From Janthinobacterium sp. (GTDB lineage: Bacteria > Pseudomonadota > Gammaproteobacteria > Burkholderiales > Burkholderiaceae_D), in assembly GCF_009923995.1 (NCBI RefSeq), contig NZ_RFSK01000046.1:1-48268 (forward strand): DNA of 48,268 nucleotides, in the 5' to 3' direction. The translations under genes and the position numbers were made by a program. Shown here piece by piece: positions 8,529 to 17,070 of the stretch. The notes below the pieces were generated by a model. The model worked only from the letters and a program-made list of their open reading frames with translations, had not been told where the DNA came from and searched no databases. The first letter of the stretch is position 1, and each line of letters begins with the position of its first letter.

Positions 8529-8623
8529 GGTGCTCCCTGCTGTGGATGGTGTCGTGGCCGCCGCAGCCGGACCGGCCGCGCCCTGGTGCGGGACGCGGCC
8601 CGTGTTGCGCGGCGGTACTCGCC

Positions 8624-10021
8624 CTAATGGGGGCCGTAACTGCGGCACCAGGCCGCCAGCGCTGCGCGCTCCGCCTCGAGCAACTGATCCGATTCGCTGT
8701 ATTCCGCGTGGTTCATGGTACCGCAGCAGGCACGCCTGTCCTGCACGGCGCCGTCTTCGTCGACGACGGCGGCGGCAAACGCGATCTGGTCCGCCGTCGT
8801 CATGGCCGTGGCCTTGAGGACTTCGCGCACGGTAAAGCTGTTGCGGATGAAGTCCAGGTAGGCGGTATTGCCGTCGGCCTGGGCGATCCTCAGCATCTGG
8901 CCGGCGACGTCGGCATAGGTGGCTGCCTGGTCGGGCGCGGCCACGAGGGAGCGCAGGACGAGGCTGCGCAGGTAGTCGCCGCAGCGGTGCAGCACGGCCG
9001 CGTCATCTTCCAGCTGGGGGCGGCGCTCGTGGGCGAAGATGTCGGCCAGGATGTCGTAGATGGCCCCCGTAAAGACTTGCGAGATGGCATGCACTTCCGT
9101 GCCCGCCTCGGACAGCTTGATGTCGTTGTCGGCATTGCGCAAGCCATTGGGGCGGCCCAGGGCCAGGCCGAACTGCTCGGCCAGGTCGGACAGGAAGGTC
9201 TTGTCGTGCAGGTCGGACTTCGTTTGGGCGATGACGGCCTCCACCTGGTCCAGCTGCGACAGCGCGAGGAAAATGGCCGTCAAGTCGCCAAACGATTCAT
9301 GCAAGCCGCCCGTCTGCGGCGGATTGTTGCTGAGCAGCCAACTCGGCTTCAAGCCATCAAGCACGGCATGCCCGGTTTCGTGCGAGACGATGTCGAGCGA
9401 GCGGCAGGTGTAGACGCGCTCGCTGGCGCCGTTGGGGATGAAGTCGCCGAACTTGAGGGCCTTGTCGCTGCGGCTGTAATAGGCATTCATGACATTGGGC
9501 AAGCCGTGCGGAAAGACGCTCAGGGGCGTCGTGTTGCTGGCGCTATTCCATTGCCAGGGCAGGGGCGGTGCCGTGTCGTTGGTGGCCAGCGCGCGCTGGT
9601 ACATGGTGAGCGTCATGCGCACGACGGCAAAGCAGTGCACGGCATCGAACTGATCCGTATTGGGCGAGACGATGAAGTCGCCGAAGGCATTCGGGCTCAC
9701 CTGGGCGATGCCCGGTTCGCCAAACGTGATGCGCGCGTCGCGCGGGCCTTGCAGGATCAGCCCGGGCAGGAAGGCCTTGCGCGTGCCCAGTTCGGTGACG
9801 GACGGGTCCTGCTTCCAGATCAGCACGCGTGAACCGACAGGCACGGCTTCGAGCTTGCGGGTGACGGCGTCGAGCAGGCGGGGTGGCCCCGGCTGCAAGG
9901 TCAGCTGCGCATTCTTGCGGTGCTGCCGGTACGGCGCCGAGGGGGTGGGAACATAGCCGACTGGCAAGGATATGCCATTGGTCAGCACGGCTTCGACTGG
10001 CACGATGACTTTCTGGTCCAT
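8624..10021 (-). CDS. M4-like zinc metallopeptidase without export signal
   Basis: A 465-residue protein with a gluzincin active site: HETGH (H214, E215, H218), a glutamate ligand in GGLHESFGDLTAIF (E242), and a VHAISQVFTGAIYDIL segment (H311) that matches the thermolysin-family substrate-stabilising histidine region. It lacks the signal peptide and FTP/PepSY propeptide of classic secreted M4 enzymes; the first 100 residues look like a short unrelated N-domain. GGAGAG precedes the ATG. It is probably co-transcribed with the emfourin-like inhibitor downstream, which suggests activity must be restrained in the cell. How it leaves the cytoplasm, if it does, is unclear. It is divergent from thermolysin, so the subfamily assignment is tentative. 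Confidence 0.82.
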   Translation of the reverse strand: MDQKVIVPVEAVLTNGISLPVGYVPTPSAPYRQHRKNAQLTLQPGPPRLLDAVTRKLEAVPVGSRVLIWKQDPSVTELGTRKAFLPGLILQGPRDARITFGEPGIAQVSPNAFGDFIVSPNTDQFDAVHCFAVVRMTLTMYQRALATNDTAPPLPWQWNSASNTTPLSVFPHGLPNVMNAYYSRSDKALKFGDFIPNGASERVYTCRSLDIVSHETGHAVLDGLKPSWLLSNNPPQTGGLHESFGDLTAIFLALSQLDQVEAVIAQTKSDLHDKTFLSDLAEQFGLALGRPNGLRNADNDIKLSEAGTEVHAISQVFTGAIYDILADIFAHERRPQLEDDAAVLHRCGDYLRSLVLRSLVAAPDQAATYADVAGQMLRIAQADGNTAYLDFIRNSFTVREVLKATAMTTADQIAFAAAVVDEDGAVQDRRACCGTMNHAEYSESDQLLEAERAALAAWCRSYGPH

Positions 10022-10219
10022 GGTAGCTCTCCAAGTACGCGCAACTGGAACTGAAATAGTCGGCCTGCTTCGCTACCTCCGGTTTGATCTTGCGCAAACG
10101 ACGCGCGGGAAGATGCGCGGTTTTCTGCCCATCCCCCGTCAGCAGCCGTCCTGCCTGCCGCAGGGCGGCTGGTATGATGCTGACCGTATTGCCCCCGTTT
10201 TTAATAAAAGGATCGTTTG

Positions 10220-10504
10220 ATGGCGGATATAAATATAGTTCAGCAACATAAGCTGACAGCGGTAAAGGCGCGTGAAGCGGCGCAGCAAGTGGCCGACAAG
10301 CTGGCCCAGGAATATGACCTGGCCTGCGCCTGGGATGGCGACGTGCTGCGTTTCGAGCGCAGCGGCGTCGATGGTTCGCTGACCCTTGAAAAAGAGCAGG
10401 CGCAACTGCAAATCAAGCTGGGATTCCTGCTCAGCGCCTTCGCCCCGACGATCGAAGGCAAGATCGCGGAAAAGATGCGCAAGGTGTTTACCGAGCCGGC
10501 GTAA
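10220..10504 (+). CDS. Polyhydroxyalkanoic acid system (granule-region) family protein
   Basis: A 94-residue basic/acidic mixed protein starting MADINIVQQHKL. It carries a helix rich in alanine and lysine (VKAREAAQQVADKLAQEYDL), two strands (CAWDGDVLRFER, GSLTLEKEQAQLQIKLG) and a C-terminal helix IEGKIAEKMRKVF. This is the layout of the small PHA_gran_rgn family often found near phasin genes. ATG at 10220 follows AAGGA; a TTG codon just before it was rejected. It lies about 3 kb from phaZ, not in one operon with it. The biochemical role of the family is not known. An 11-bp hairpin follows it. Confidence 0.75.
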   Translation: MADINIVQQHKLTAVKAREAAQQVADKLAQEYDLACAWDGDVLRFERSGVDGSLTLEKEQAQLQIKLGFLLSAFAPTIEGKIAEKMRKVFTEPA

Positions 10505-10565
10505 GGTTCCCCCTGCGGCTTGCCGGCCACCCCGTTTTGGTGGTAGGGATGGCGCCGCAGCGGCA

Positions 10566-10600
10566 GGCGAAAAGACGCTGGAAACAGGTGTCTTTTCGCC
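10566..10600 (+). terminator. Strong hairpin after the PHA-system gene
   Basis: A perfect 11-bp inverted repeat, GGCGAAAAGAC (10566-10576) with GTCTTTTCGCC (10590-10600), has a 13-base loop. No T-run follows, so it may end transcripts weakly or stabilise the mRNA 3' end. Confidence 0.5.
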
Positions 10601-10672
10601 GCCATATCCCCTTGTTTGGGCGCCGACTGTGCGCCAACGCACATTGCTAGCACATTTCTATTTGGAAAGCCA

Positions 10673-10702
10673 TTGGACTTTTGTGTCTTTTTGCGTTATA
10701 CT
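10673..10702 (+). promoter_or_regulatory. Candidate sigma-70 promoter of the proVWX operon
   Basis: TTGGAC (10673-10678) and TATACT (10697-10702) are separated by 18 bases and lie in an AT-rich stretch. Transcription would start near 10709, giving a leader of about 390 bases before proV. Confidence 0.6.
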
Positions 10703-10708
10703 TGAGTC

Positions 10709-11098
10709 ATATTTACAACAGCTACACCGCGTTTCACCTTCTGCTTCGCAGTACTCCCACTCGCTGAGTGGTGAATAATTCTTTGGGTTTTACACCCGCA
10801 TCCGGTTAAAAAAGTAGGTTGATCGTTTTTTCGGTCAAATACATTTGGTGCCATGTATTTGCATGGCGCTAGCGTTGTTAAAAGTCCTGAACCACAGCCT
10901 CTTTTAGCACGCACACGGCACCCCGGCACCGGCTTTGGCCATCCGCTGGTCACATGCGTGTCACCCCCTGTTTCCTGTCGCTCCCGTGCGCTGTTCGCGC
11001 CGTGGCGTAGCCGACGCAACAGGGTTTGCTGATTCCCGCCGCAAGCTCGCAGCTTGCTGGGTTTCATTCCATTCGTCCAATCGAGGGAGAACCACATC
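10709..11098 (+). ncRNA. Long hairpin-rich leader upstream of proV, possible regulatory RNA
   Basis: The stretch codes for no convincing protein but contains many short perfect stems. TTCAC/GTGAA (10733-10737 with 10771-10775) encloses CTGC-TTC-GCAG (10741-10751) and CACTC-GCT-GAGTG (10758-10770), a possible three-way junction. Then come GGGT/ACCC (10785-10797), TTGATCG-T6-CGGTCAA (10819-10838), GTGCCATG/CATGGCGC (10848-10869) and GCAAGCT-CGC-AGCTTGC (11041-11057). The last lies about 25 bases before the GAGGGAGA ribosome binding site. It may be an osmotic or metabolite-responsive leader, or hold a separate small RNA. I recognise no known riboswitch family in it. Confidence 0.45.
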
Positions 11099-12334
11099 GT
11101 GGCAAAACAAATCATTATCGACCATGTGTTCAAAGTGTTCGGCGACAAGCCAGAAGAAGCACTTGAGCTCGTCCATCAAGGCGCCAGCAAGCAGGATATC
11201 CTGGCCAAGACCGACTGCACCATCGGCGTCTTCGACGCCACCTTTACCATTGAAGCAGGCGAAATCTTCGTCATCATGGGCTTGTCCGGTTCCGGCAAGT
11301 CGACGCTGGTGCGCATGCTGAACCGCCTGATCGAGCCGACGGCCGGCCGCATCCTGATCGACGGCAACGACATCAATACCTTGCCGGACGCCCAGCTGCG
11401 CGCCCTGCGCCGCAAGGACATCAGCATGGTGTTCCAGTCCTTCGCGCTGCTGCCGCAAATTACCGTGCTCGACAACACAGCTTTCGGCATGGAACTGGCC
11501 GGCATGCCGAAAGCCGAGCGCCATGCGCTGGCCCAGCAGGCGCTGGAGCAGGTGGGCCTGGACGGCTACGGCGCCAGCTATCCCGACGAATTGTCGGGCG
11601 GCATGCAGCAGCGCGTGGGCCTGGCCCGTGCGCTGGCGTGCGACCCGTCGATTCTGCTGATGGATGAGGCGTTTTCCGCGCTCGATCCGATTATCCGCAC
11701 GGAAATGCAATCGGAACTGCTGCGCTTGCAGCAGATCAAGCGCCGCACCATCGTCTTCATTTCACATGACCTTGACGAAGCCATGCGCATCGGCGACCGC
11801 GTCGCCATCATGAAAGACGGCCACGTGGTCCAGGTGGGTACGCCGGAAGAAATCCTGCGTAAACCGGCCAACGATTACGTGCGCAACTTCGTGCGCGGCG
11901 TCGATGCGGCGGCCGTCTTCAAGGCCAGCGACATCGCCCGCAAGAGCCAGATCGTCGTGTCGGAGTCGCCCAGCCGCGGCTCGCGCGCCGCGCTGTCGAT
12001 GCTGGAAGAGCAGGATCGCGCGTATGCCTACGTCGTCAATCCGCAGCGCAAGTTCCTCGGCGTCGTCTCGGCAGATTCGCTGCGCAATGCACTCGACGGC
12101 CATGTGGGACCGCTGGGCCTGGCGCATGCCTACCTGCCCGACGTGCAGACCATCAATGCAGAGGAGCCCGTGGCCGGCCTGTTCGGCCAGGTGGCGCAGC
12201 TGCCTTACGCCGTCCCCGTGGTGGCCAATGACGGCAGCTTCCGCGGCGCCATCAGCAAGACGACCTTGCTGAAGTTCCTCGACCGCGATACGCCAGCCAT
12301 TGCCGAGCCACAACAACAGAAAGGACAAGCATGA
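11099..12334 (+). CDS. proV: Glycine betaine/proline ABC transporter ATPase
   Basis: The 411-residue ATP-binding subunit starts at GTG 11099, eight bases after GAGGGAGA; a longer in-frame reading has no such site. It contains an N-terminal extension typical of ProV/OpuAA (residues 1-50), Walker [10 protein letters not shown] (61-69), Q-loop [13 protein letters not shown] signature [15 protein letters not shown], Walker [14 protein letters not shown] and H-loop ISHDLDEA. C-terminal CBS-like repeats (about 270-400) are the regulatory part that senses ionic strength or nucleotides in OpuA. It energises uptake of compatible solutes in osmotic stress. The stop overlaps the proW start (ATGA). The long structured leader ahead of it is a likely control point. 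Confidence 0.96.
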   Translation: MAKQIIIDHVFKVFGDKPEEALELVHQGASKQDILAKTDCTIGVFDATFTIEAGEIFVIMGLSGSGKSTLVRMLNRLIEPTAGRILIDGNDINTLPDAQLRALRRKDISMVFQSFALLPQITVLDNTAFGMELAGMPKAERHALAQQALEQVGLDGYGASYPDELSGGMQQRVGLARALACDPSILLMDEAFSALDPIIRTEMQSELLRLQQIKRRTIVFISHDLDEAMRIGDRVAIMKDGHVVQVGTPEEILRKPANDYVRNFVRGVDAAAVFKASDIARKSQIVVSESPSRGSRAALSMLEEQDRAYAYVVNPQRKFLGVVSADSLRNALDGHVGPLGLAHAYLPDVQTINAEEPVAGLFGQVAQLPYAVPVVANDGSFRGAISKTTLLKFLDRDTPAIAEPQQQKGQA

Positions 12335-13431
12335 ACCCAAGCAACGTTTCCACAGTAGAACCTGTTGTTGAACAGGCCGCCCAGATCAACCCGTGGGCGC
12401 TGACGCCGCCGGGCGACACTTCCTGGCTGGACGCGGCCGGACCTGCCGTGCAGCCGGAACACGCCGCGTCCGGTTTTCACCTGACGCAGATTTTCGACGG
12501 CTCGCTGCCGCTGGAAAGCTGGATCAACCAGGGCCTGGCCTGGGTCGTGACGCATTTCCGCCCCTTCTTCCAGGCCGTGCGCGCGCCCATCGACAGCGTG
12601 CTGTCCGGCGTGGAAGGCGTGCTGCTGGCAGCGCCGTCGCTGACGGTGATCGCCATCATCGGCTTGCTGGCCTGGCAATTTACCAGCCGCACCCTGGCCA
12701 TCGGCACCGTGCTGGCGCTGCTGGTGGTGTCCATGCTGGGCATCTGGCCCGAAGCCATGACCACCCTGTCGCTGGTGCTGACGTCGCTGGCCTTCTGTCT
12801 GGCCATCGGCTTGCCGTTGGGTATTTTCCTTGCCAGCAGCGACCGCGCGCAGAATATCCTGCGCCCCCTGCTGGACGCCATGCAGACGACGCCCGCCTTC
12901 GTCTACCTGGTGCCGGTGGTGATGCTGTTTGGTATCGGTAATGCGCCGGGCGTGATCGTGACGATCATCTTTGCCCTGCCGCCTCTGGTACGTCTGACCA
13001 ACCTGGGTATCCGCCAGGTGCGTCCCGACCTGATCGAAGCGGCCCGCGCGTATGGCGCCTCGCCGTGGCAGTTGCTGACCCGCGTGCAGTTCCCGCTGGC
13101 CATGCCGTCCATCATGGCCGGCATCAACCAGTCGCTGATGCTGTCGCTGTCGATGGTGGTGATCGCCTCGATGATCGCCGTCGGCGGCCTGGGCCAGATG
13201 GTCTTGCGCGGCATCGGCCGCCTGGACATGGGCCTGGCCACCGTGGGCGGCCTGGGCATCGTGCTGCTGGCCATCACCCTGGACCGTTTGACGCAAGCCA
13301 TGGGCCAGCCGCGCCGCGGCGTGCGCCACTGGTACCAGACGGGTCCTGTCGGATGCGTGTTGCGCCTGGTGCGCGGCAATACGGAAAAAAATAATGCGCA
13401 ACAGCAAGCTACGCTGGCCAGCGCACAATAA
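12331..13431 (+). CDS. proW: Glycine betaine/proline ABC transporter permease
   Basis: The 366-residue inner-membrane permease has a long N-terminal extension (residues 1-90, with an amphipathic [17 protein letters not shown] segment typical of ProW). Hydrophobic segments start near [18 protein letters not shown], and the EAA loop [26 protein letters not shown] contacts the ProV ATPase. Its ATG overlaps the proV stop by four bases, so translation is coupled. A hydrophilic, glutamine/asparagine-rich tail ends the protein. It forms the membrane channel for betaine received from ProX. Length and motif order match the family. Confidence 0.95.
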   Translation: MNPSNVSTVEPVVEQAAQINPWALTPPGDTSWLDAAGPAVQPEHAASGFHLTQIFDGSLPLESWINQGLAWVVTHFRPFFQAVRAPIDSVLSGVEGVLLAAPSLTVIAIIGLLAWQFTSRTLAIGTVLALLVVSMLGIWPEAMTTLSLVLTSLAFCLAIGLPLGIFLASSDRAQNILRPLLDAMQTTPAFVYLVPVVMLFGIGNAPGVIVTIIFALPPLVRLTNLGIRQVRPDLIEAARAYGASPWQLLTRVQFPLAMPSIMAGINQSLMLSLSMVVIASMIAVGGLGQMVLRGIGRLDMGLATVGGLGIVLLAITLDRLTQAMGQPRRGVRHWYQTGPVGCVLRLVRGNTEKNNAQQQATLASAQ

Positions 13432-13443
13432 GAAAGGATTTAC

Positions 13444-14496
13444 ATGCATCAAATTGACAATTTTAAAGTGACGCAAAAATCGCAACGCAAGTTCCAGCTG
13501 TTTTCCGCCCTGGCGCTCGCCGCCCTGGCCCTGACCACCAGCCTGGCCATGGCGCAGACGCCGGCCGCCGATGCGCTGCCCGGCAAGGGCATCAAGGTGC
13601 AGGCGCTGCAAAGCTCGATCGCGGAAGAAACCTTCCAGACCATGCTGGTCGACAAGGCCCTGGAAAAGCTCGGCTACGAAGTGCAGCCGATCAAGGAAGT
13701 GGAGTATCCGACGGCGCATATCGCCATCGCCAACGGCGACGCCACCTTCATGGCCGTGCACTGGGACCCCATGCACAAGGATTTCTATAACAATGCGGGC
13801 GGCGACGCCAAGCTGTTGCGCACGGGCCAGTATGCGGGGCCTGCCGCGCAGGGTTATCTGATCGACAAGGCGACGGCGGAAAAGTACAACATCACGAATA
13901 TCGACCAGTTGCGCGATCCGACCCTGGCCAAGCTGTTCGACCACGACGGCGATGGCAAGGCCGACCTGACCGGCTGCAATCCAGGCTGGGGCTGCGAAGC
14001 GCTGATCGAAAACCACATGGATGCCTATAAGCTGCGCGAGACGGTGACGCACGTGCAGGGCAGTTACGCGGCCCTGATCGCCGACACCCTGGGCCGCTAC
14101 AAGCGTGGCGAACCGATCCTGTACTACACGTGGACGCCGTACTGGGTCAGCGGCGTGCTGGTGCCGGGCAAGGACGTGATCTGGCTCAAAGTGCCGTTCT
14201 CGGCCAATCCGGACAAGGTCAACACCCGCCTCGACGATGGCAGCGACTACGGCTTTGCCGTCAACACGGCGCGCATCGTCGCCAACAAGGTCTGGGCGGA
14301 GAACAACCCGGCCGCGGCCAAGCTGTTCGAGGTGATGCAACTGCCCGTGGCCGACATCAATGCGCAGAACGAGCGCATGCGCCGCGGCGAAAACACGCAG
14401 GCGGACATCGCCCGCCACACGGCAGGCTGGATCAAGTTCCACCAGCAGACGTTCGACGGCTGGATCGCGCAGGCGCTGGCGGCGGCGAAGAAGTAA
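13444..14496 (+). CDS. proX: Glycine betaine periplasmic binding protein
   Basis: A 350-residue exported binding protein. The signal region extends to about residue 36 ([10 protein letters not shown]). The mature part has the ProX hallmarks [36 protein letters not shown] and [15 protein letters not shown], whose aromatic residues form the cage for quaternary ammonium groups. The ATG follows AAAGGA, 12 bases after the proW stop. A near-perfect terminator 20 bases after the stop ends the operon. Ligand is most likely glycine betaine or proline betaine; fine specificity cannot be read. Confidence 0.95.
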   Translation: MHQIDNFKVTQKSQRKFQLFSALALAALALTTSLAMAQTPAADALPGKGIKVQALQSSIAEETFQTMLVDKALEKLGYEVQPIKEVEYPTAHIAIANGDATFMAVHWDPMHKDFYNNAGGDAKLLRTGQYAGPAAQGYLIDKATAEKYNITNIDQLRDPTLAKLFDHDGDGKADLTGCNPGWGCEALIENHMDAYKLRETVTHVQGSYAALIADTLGRYKRGEPILYYTWTPYWVSGVLVPGKDVIWLKVPFSANPDKVNTRLDDGSDYGFAVNTARIVANKVWAENNPAAAKLFEVMQLPVADINAQNERMRRGENTQADIARHTAGWIKFHQQTFDGWIAQALAAAKK

Positions 14497-14515
14497 GGTA
14501 CCGTTGTTCGGCAGT

Positions 14516-14548
14516 AAAAAAGTGGCTACCGATTTGGTAGCCACTTTT
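14516..14548 (+). terminator. Bidirectional terminator between proX and the acetyltransferase gene
   Basis: A 10-bp stem AGTGGCTACC (14521-14530) / GGTAGCCACT (14536-14545) with loop GATTT is flanked by A5 and T4, serving both converging transcripts. Confidence 0.9.
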
Positions 14549-14585
14549 GCGTTAACGGCCTGTTTTCGTGGGTTTTGGTGAGTTT

Positions 14586-15047
14586 TTAGCCGTTTTCGGC
14601 CAGTTTCAGGTGCAAAATGGGGAAAGGCTGGCCAAACGGATCGCGTTCCGAGCGGTTTTCCAGGATAAAGCCCAGGTGGCGGTAAAAGCCGTGCGCTTGC
14701 GTGTTGTGCTCGTTGACGTCGACGGCCGTGGCGCCCAGCGTATCGATGGCGTGCCGCAGCAGGGTGCGGCCGGCGCCGCTGCCGCGCCGGTCAGGGTGGA
14801 CGAAAAGCATCTCGATCTTGGCGTGCTCGACGCACAGAAAGGCGCAGGCGACGCCATCATCGGCGCGCAGCACGTGCAGCAAGCCTTCGGCCGTGACCCT
14901 GGCCAGCTCGTCGCGCACGAAGGGCATCAGGAAGGCGATATCGCTGTCGGCGAGGAAATCGTGGGTGGCGCGTACGGACAGGTGCCAGACGTTGAACAGA
15001 CGGGGCAGGTCGGCGGGGACTGCCAGGGAAATCGGTAATGATGTCAT
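14586..15047 (-). CDS. GNAT-family N-acetyltransferase, YjaB-like
   Basis: A 153-residue single-domain GNAT protein. It shows the strand-helix start ISLAVPADLPRLFNVWHLSVRATHDFL, the acetyl-CoA pyrophosphate loop in MLFVHPDRRGSGAGRTLLRHAI, and the closing VNEHNTQAHGFYRHLGFILENRSERDPFGQPFPILHL. The phrases ATHDFL and VNEHN..A.GFY..LGF resemble E. coli YjaB. The substrate is unknown. It is oriented towards proX with a shared terminator, and the ATG at 15047 is the first in frame. An acyl-CoA-binding gene lies just upstream on the same strand (46-base gap), so the two may be co-transcribed. Confidence 0.85.
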   Translation of the reverse strand: MTSLPISLAVPADLPRLFNVWHLSVRATHDFLADSDIAFLMPFVRDELARVTAEGLLHVLRADDGVACAFLCVEHAKIEMLFVHPDRRGSGAGRTLLRHAIDTLGATAVDVNEHNTQAHGFYRHLGFILENRSERDPFGQPFPILHLKLAENG

Positions 15048-15093
15048 GCGGAAATTATACTGCCCCGGCAGGCGCCAGGGCAGGGAGGGACGG

Positions 15094-15348
15094 TCAGTCC
15101 TTCAAGTCTTCGATCAGGTCGATGTATTGCTGCTGCGCCTCTTCCTTCGAGGTGCCGGCCAGGGCCGCCCACGCGTCGAACTTGGCGCGGTTGACGAAGT
15201 CGGTCATGCCGGGACGCTCGCCCGTGGCGTCGCCGCTCGAGGCTTGCTTGAACAAGGCGTAGATTTTCAACAAGGTCATATTGTCCGGACGCTCGGACAG
15301 GGTCTTGGAATCGAGCTGCGCTTGTTCGAATTGCTCTTGTAAACTCAT
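15094..15348 (-). CDS. Acyl-CoA-binding protein
   Basis: An 84-residue all-helical protein matching the ACBP family: FEQAQLDSKTLSERPDNMTLLKIYALFKQASSGDATGERPGMTDFVNRAKFDAWAAL has the YxLxKQA-type motif and the lysine/tryptophan face that holds the CoA head group. It binds long-chain acyl-CoA esters in the cytoplasm and buffers their pool. AGGAG precedes the ATG at 15348 by seven bases. ACBPs are scattered in bacteria and common in Burkholderiales. The gene sits between the FKBP and acetyltransferase genes on the same strand; a link to the acetyltransferase is only suggestive. Confidence 0.92.
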   Translation of the reverse strand: MSLQEQFEQAQLDSKTLSERPDNMTLLKIYALFKQASSGDATGERPGMTDFVNRAKFDAWAALAGTSKEEAQQQYIDLIEDLKD

Positions 15349-15473
15349 GATGGCTCCTGTGTGCTGATGGAATCGCTGGAAAAGTGCGGCAGGCCCGGCG
15401 GAGTGGCCACCGTGCGTGCTGCAGTGCCTGACATCATAGTGAAAAAAGGGCGCCGTGCATTAGAGGACATACT

Positions 15474-15514
15474 CAAAACAAAAGCGCCGCCGCTGCGTGA
15501 ACAGGGGCGGCGCC
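15474..15514 (-). terminator. Terminator after the FKBP gene
   Basis: GCGCCGCC (15484-15491) pairs with GGCGGCGC (15506-15513). On the minus strand the stem is followed by TTTTGTTTTG, a usable T-tract. Confidence 0.75.
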
Positions 15515-15544
15515 TGCTGCGGTCATGCGAACGCAGCCTGTGTC

Positions 15545-15901
15545 TTACACGCCCAGCAGTTCGACGTCGAAAATCAGGGTGGCGTTCGGTGGAATCACGC
15601 CGCCGGCGCCGCGCGTGCCGTAGCCCAGCGCTGCCGGGATGATCAGCTGGCGCTTGCCGCCCACTTTCATGCCTTGCACGCCTTCGTCCCAGCCCTGGAT
15701 GACGCGGCCTGCGCCCAGCGGGAATTCGAATGGATCGTTGCGGTCCTTGCTCGAGTCAAATTTCGAACCGGCGCTGCCGTCGTCGTTTTGCAGCCAGCCC
15801 GTGTAATGCACGACAACATTGTTGCCAGCTTGCGCTTCAGCGCCTTCGCCAACAACGGTGTCGATGTATTGCAGGCCGGAAGCGGTGGTAGTGGTGGTCA
15901 T
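15545..15901 (-). CDS. FKBP-type peptidyl-prolyl cis-trans isomerase
   Basis: A 118-residue cytoplasmic single-domain FKBP. The core is complete: VVVHYTGWL, FEFPLGAGRVIQGWDEGVQGMKVGGKRQLIIPAALGYG, and the ending GVIPPNATLIFDVELLGV. These include the tyrosine, phenylalanine, tryptophan and isoleucine residues of the hydrophobic active site. It speeds proline isomerisation during folding. The start at 15901 follows AAGGATAATC; a longer in-frame reading has no support. Two upstream in-frame methionines were rejected. A good terminator follows the stop. It is a standalone housekeeping chaperone gene. Confidence 0.95.
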   Translation of the reverse strand: MTTTTTASGLQYIDTVVGEGAEAQAGNNVVVHYTGWLQNDDGSAGSKFDSSKDRNDPFEFPLGAGRVIQGWDEGVQGMKVGGKRQLIIPAALGYGTRGAGGVIPPNATLIFDVELLGV

Positions 15902-16098
15902 GATTATCCTTGTGTAGGCGATGAAAGCTTCAGATTGTAGAGCAATGGCTTGCAAAGCGCCATTGCATGCCGCGTCCACCCGAAAACCGGAAATCACCAT
16001 GGCCTGTCGCCATCGGTATCATTCAAGCGGGAATTAATTCAGAAAATACAGTGTTTCCACGTAAAATACATGTTTTGTATTTAACAGTGATTTCCTCC

Positions 16099-17070
16099 AT
16101 GTTCCGCAGTCTACGCCGCTTTCTTTTTTCCTCGCTGTGCCTGGTTTCCGCAATGTCTACGGCGCAAGCCAAAGTGGTGGTGGTGCTCAACTCCCGTGAT
16201 GCCACGGTGCAACTGCTGGACCAGAAAACCTATGCGCCCCTGTCCACCTTTGCCGTCGGCAAGGAGCCGCACCATCTGATGGAGACGCCGGACGGCAAGT
16301 CGCTCATCGTCGCCAGTTCCGTCGGCAATGAGCTGATCTTCCTCGACCCCGTGTCGGGCCAGATCCAGCGCCGCATCAGCAATATCCTCGACCCCTACCA
16401 GATCGGCTTTTCGCCGGACCAGAAGTGGTTCATCTCGAATTCCCTGCGCCTGGACCGCATCGACCTGTACCGCTACGATGGCAAGAACCTGACCCTGGCC
16501 AAGCGCATCCCGCTGCCGAAACTGCCCAGCCACATGGCATTCACGGCCGACAGCAGCATGGCTTTCATTACCCAGCAGGGCAGCAACCAGGTCAGCGCCA
16601 TCGACCTGGCCACGCAGACGGTGAAGTGGACCATGCCCGTCGGCCCCGCGCCAGCCGGCATCACGATGACGCCCGATGGCAAATATTTGCTGGTGGGCAT
16701 CATGGGCAGCGATTACGTGGAAGTGATCGACTGGCGCACGCAAAAGACCGTCAAGCGCATCAAGGCGGGCGCTGGCACGCATAATTTCCGCGCGCTGGGC
16801 GACAAGCGCATGACGTTCGTGTCGAACCGCGTGTCGAACACCATCAACATCATCGACCAGCAAACCCTGGAAAACGTGGGTACCATCAATGTGCCCGGCG
16901 GCCCGGACTGCATGGAAATCACGCCCGATGGCAAGACCATGTGGGTGACCTTGCGCTGGATCAAGAAAGTGGCCGTGATCGACCTGACCACGCGCAAGGT
17001 GATCAAATTGATTCCCGTGGGCCGCTCGCCCCATGGCGTGTATTTCGCCACCCACTCGCCGCGCATGTGA
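16099..17070 (+). CDS. Exported YVTN-type beta-propeller protein
   Basis: A 323-residue protein with a signal peptide (MFRSLRRFLFSSLCLVSAMSTAQA, residues 1-24) and then repeated propeller blades. Each blade has a strand such as VVVVLNSRDATVQLLDQKTYAPLSTFAVGKEPHHLMETPDGKSLIVASSVGNELIFLDP. The repeating unit TPDGK...V....S..V.VIDL.T.KVV..I.VG.SP.G is the YVTN pattern. It probably works in the periplasm, perhaps as a scaffold; no catalytic residues are evident. Its stop overlaps the next start (TGATG at 17068-17072), so it opens a tightly packed operon with a deacetylase, a hydroxylase and an EI24 protein. Function in that operon is unknown. Confidence 0.8.
   Translation: MFRSLRRFLFSSLCLVSAMSTAQAKVVVVLNSRDATVQLLDQKTYAPLSTFAVGKEPHHLMETPDGKSLIVASSVGNELIFLDPVSGQIQRRISNILDPYQIGFSPDQKWFISNSLRLDRIDLYRYDGKNLTLAKRIPLPKLPSHMAFTADSSMAFITQQGSNQVSAIDLATQTVKWTMPVGPAPAGITMTPDGKYLLVGIMGSDYVEVIDWRTQKTVKRIKAGAGTHNFRALGDKRMTFVSNRVSNTINIIDQQTLENVGTINVPGGPDCMEITPDGKTMWVTLRWIKKVAVIDLTTRKVIKLIPVGRSPHGVYFATHSPRM

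Noticed and set aside
12205..14544. 779-codon minus-strand frame opposite proVWX
   Set aside because: Low-complexity histidine/glutamine/arginine-rich translation; the plus strand encodes three clear transporter genes.
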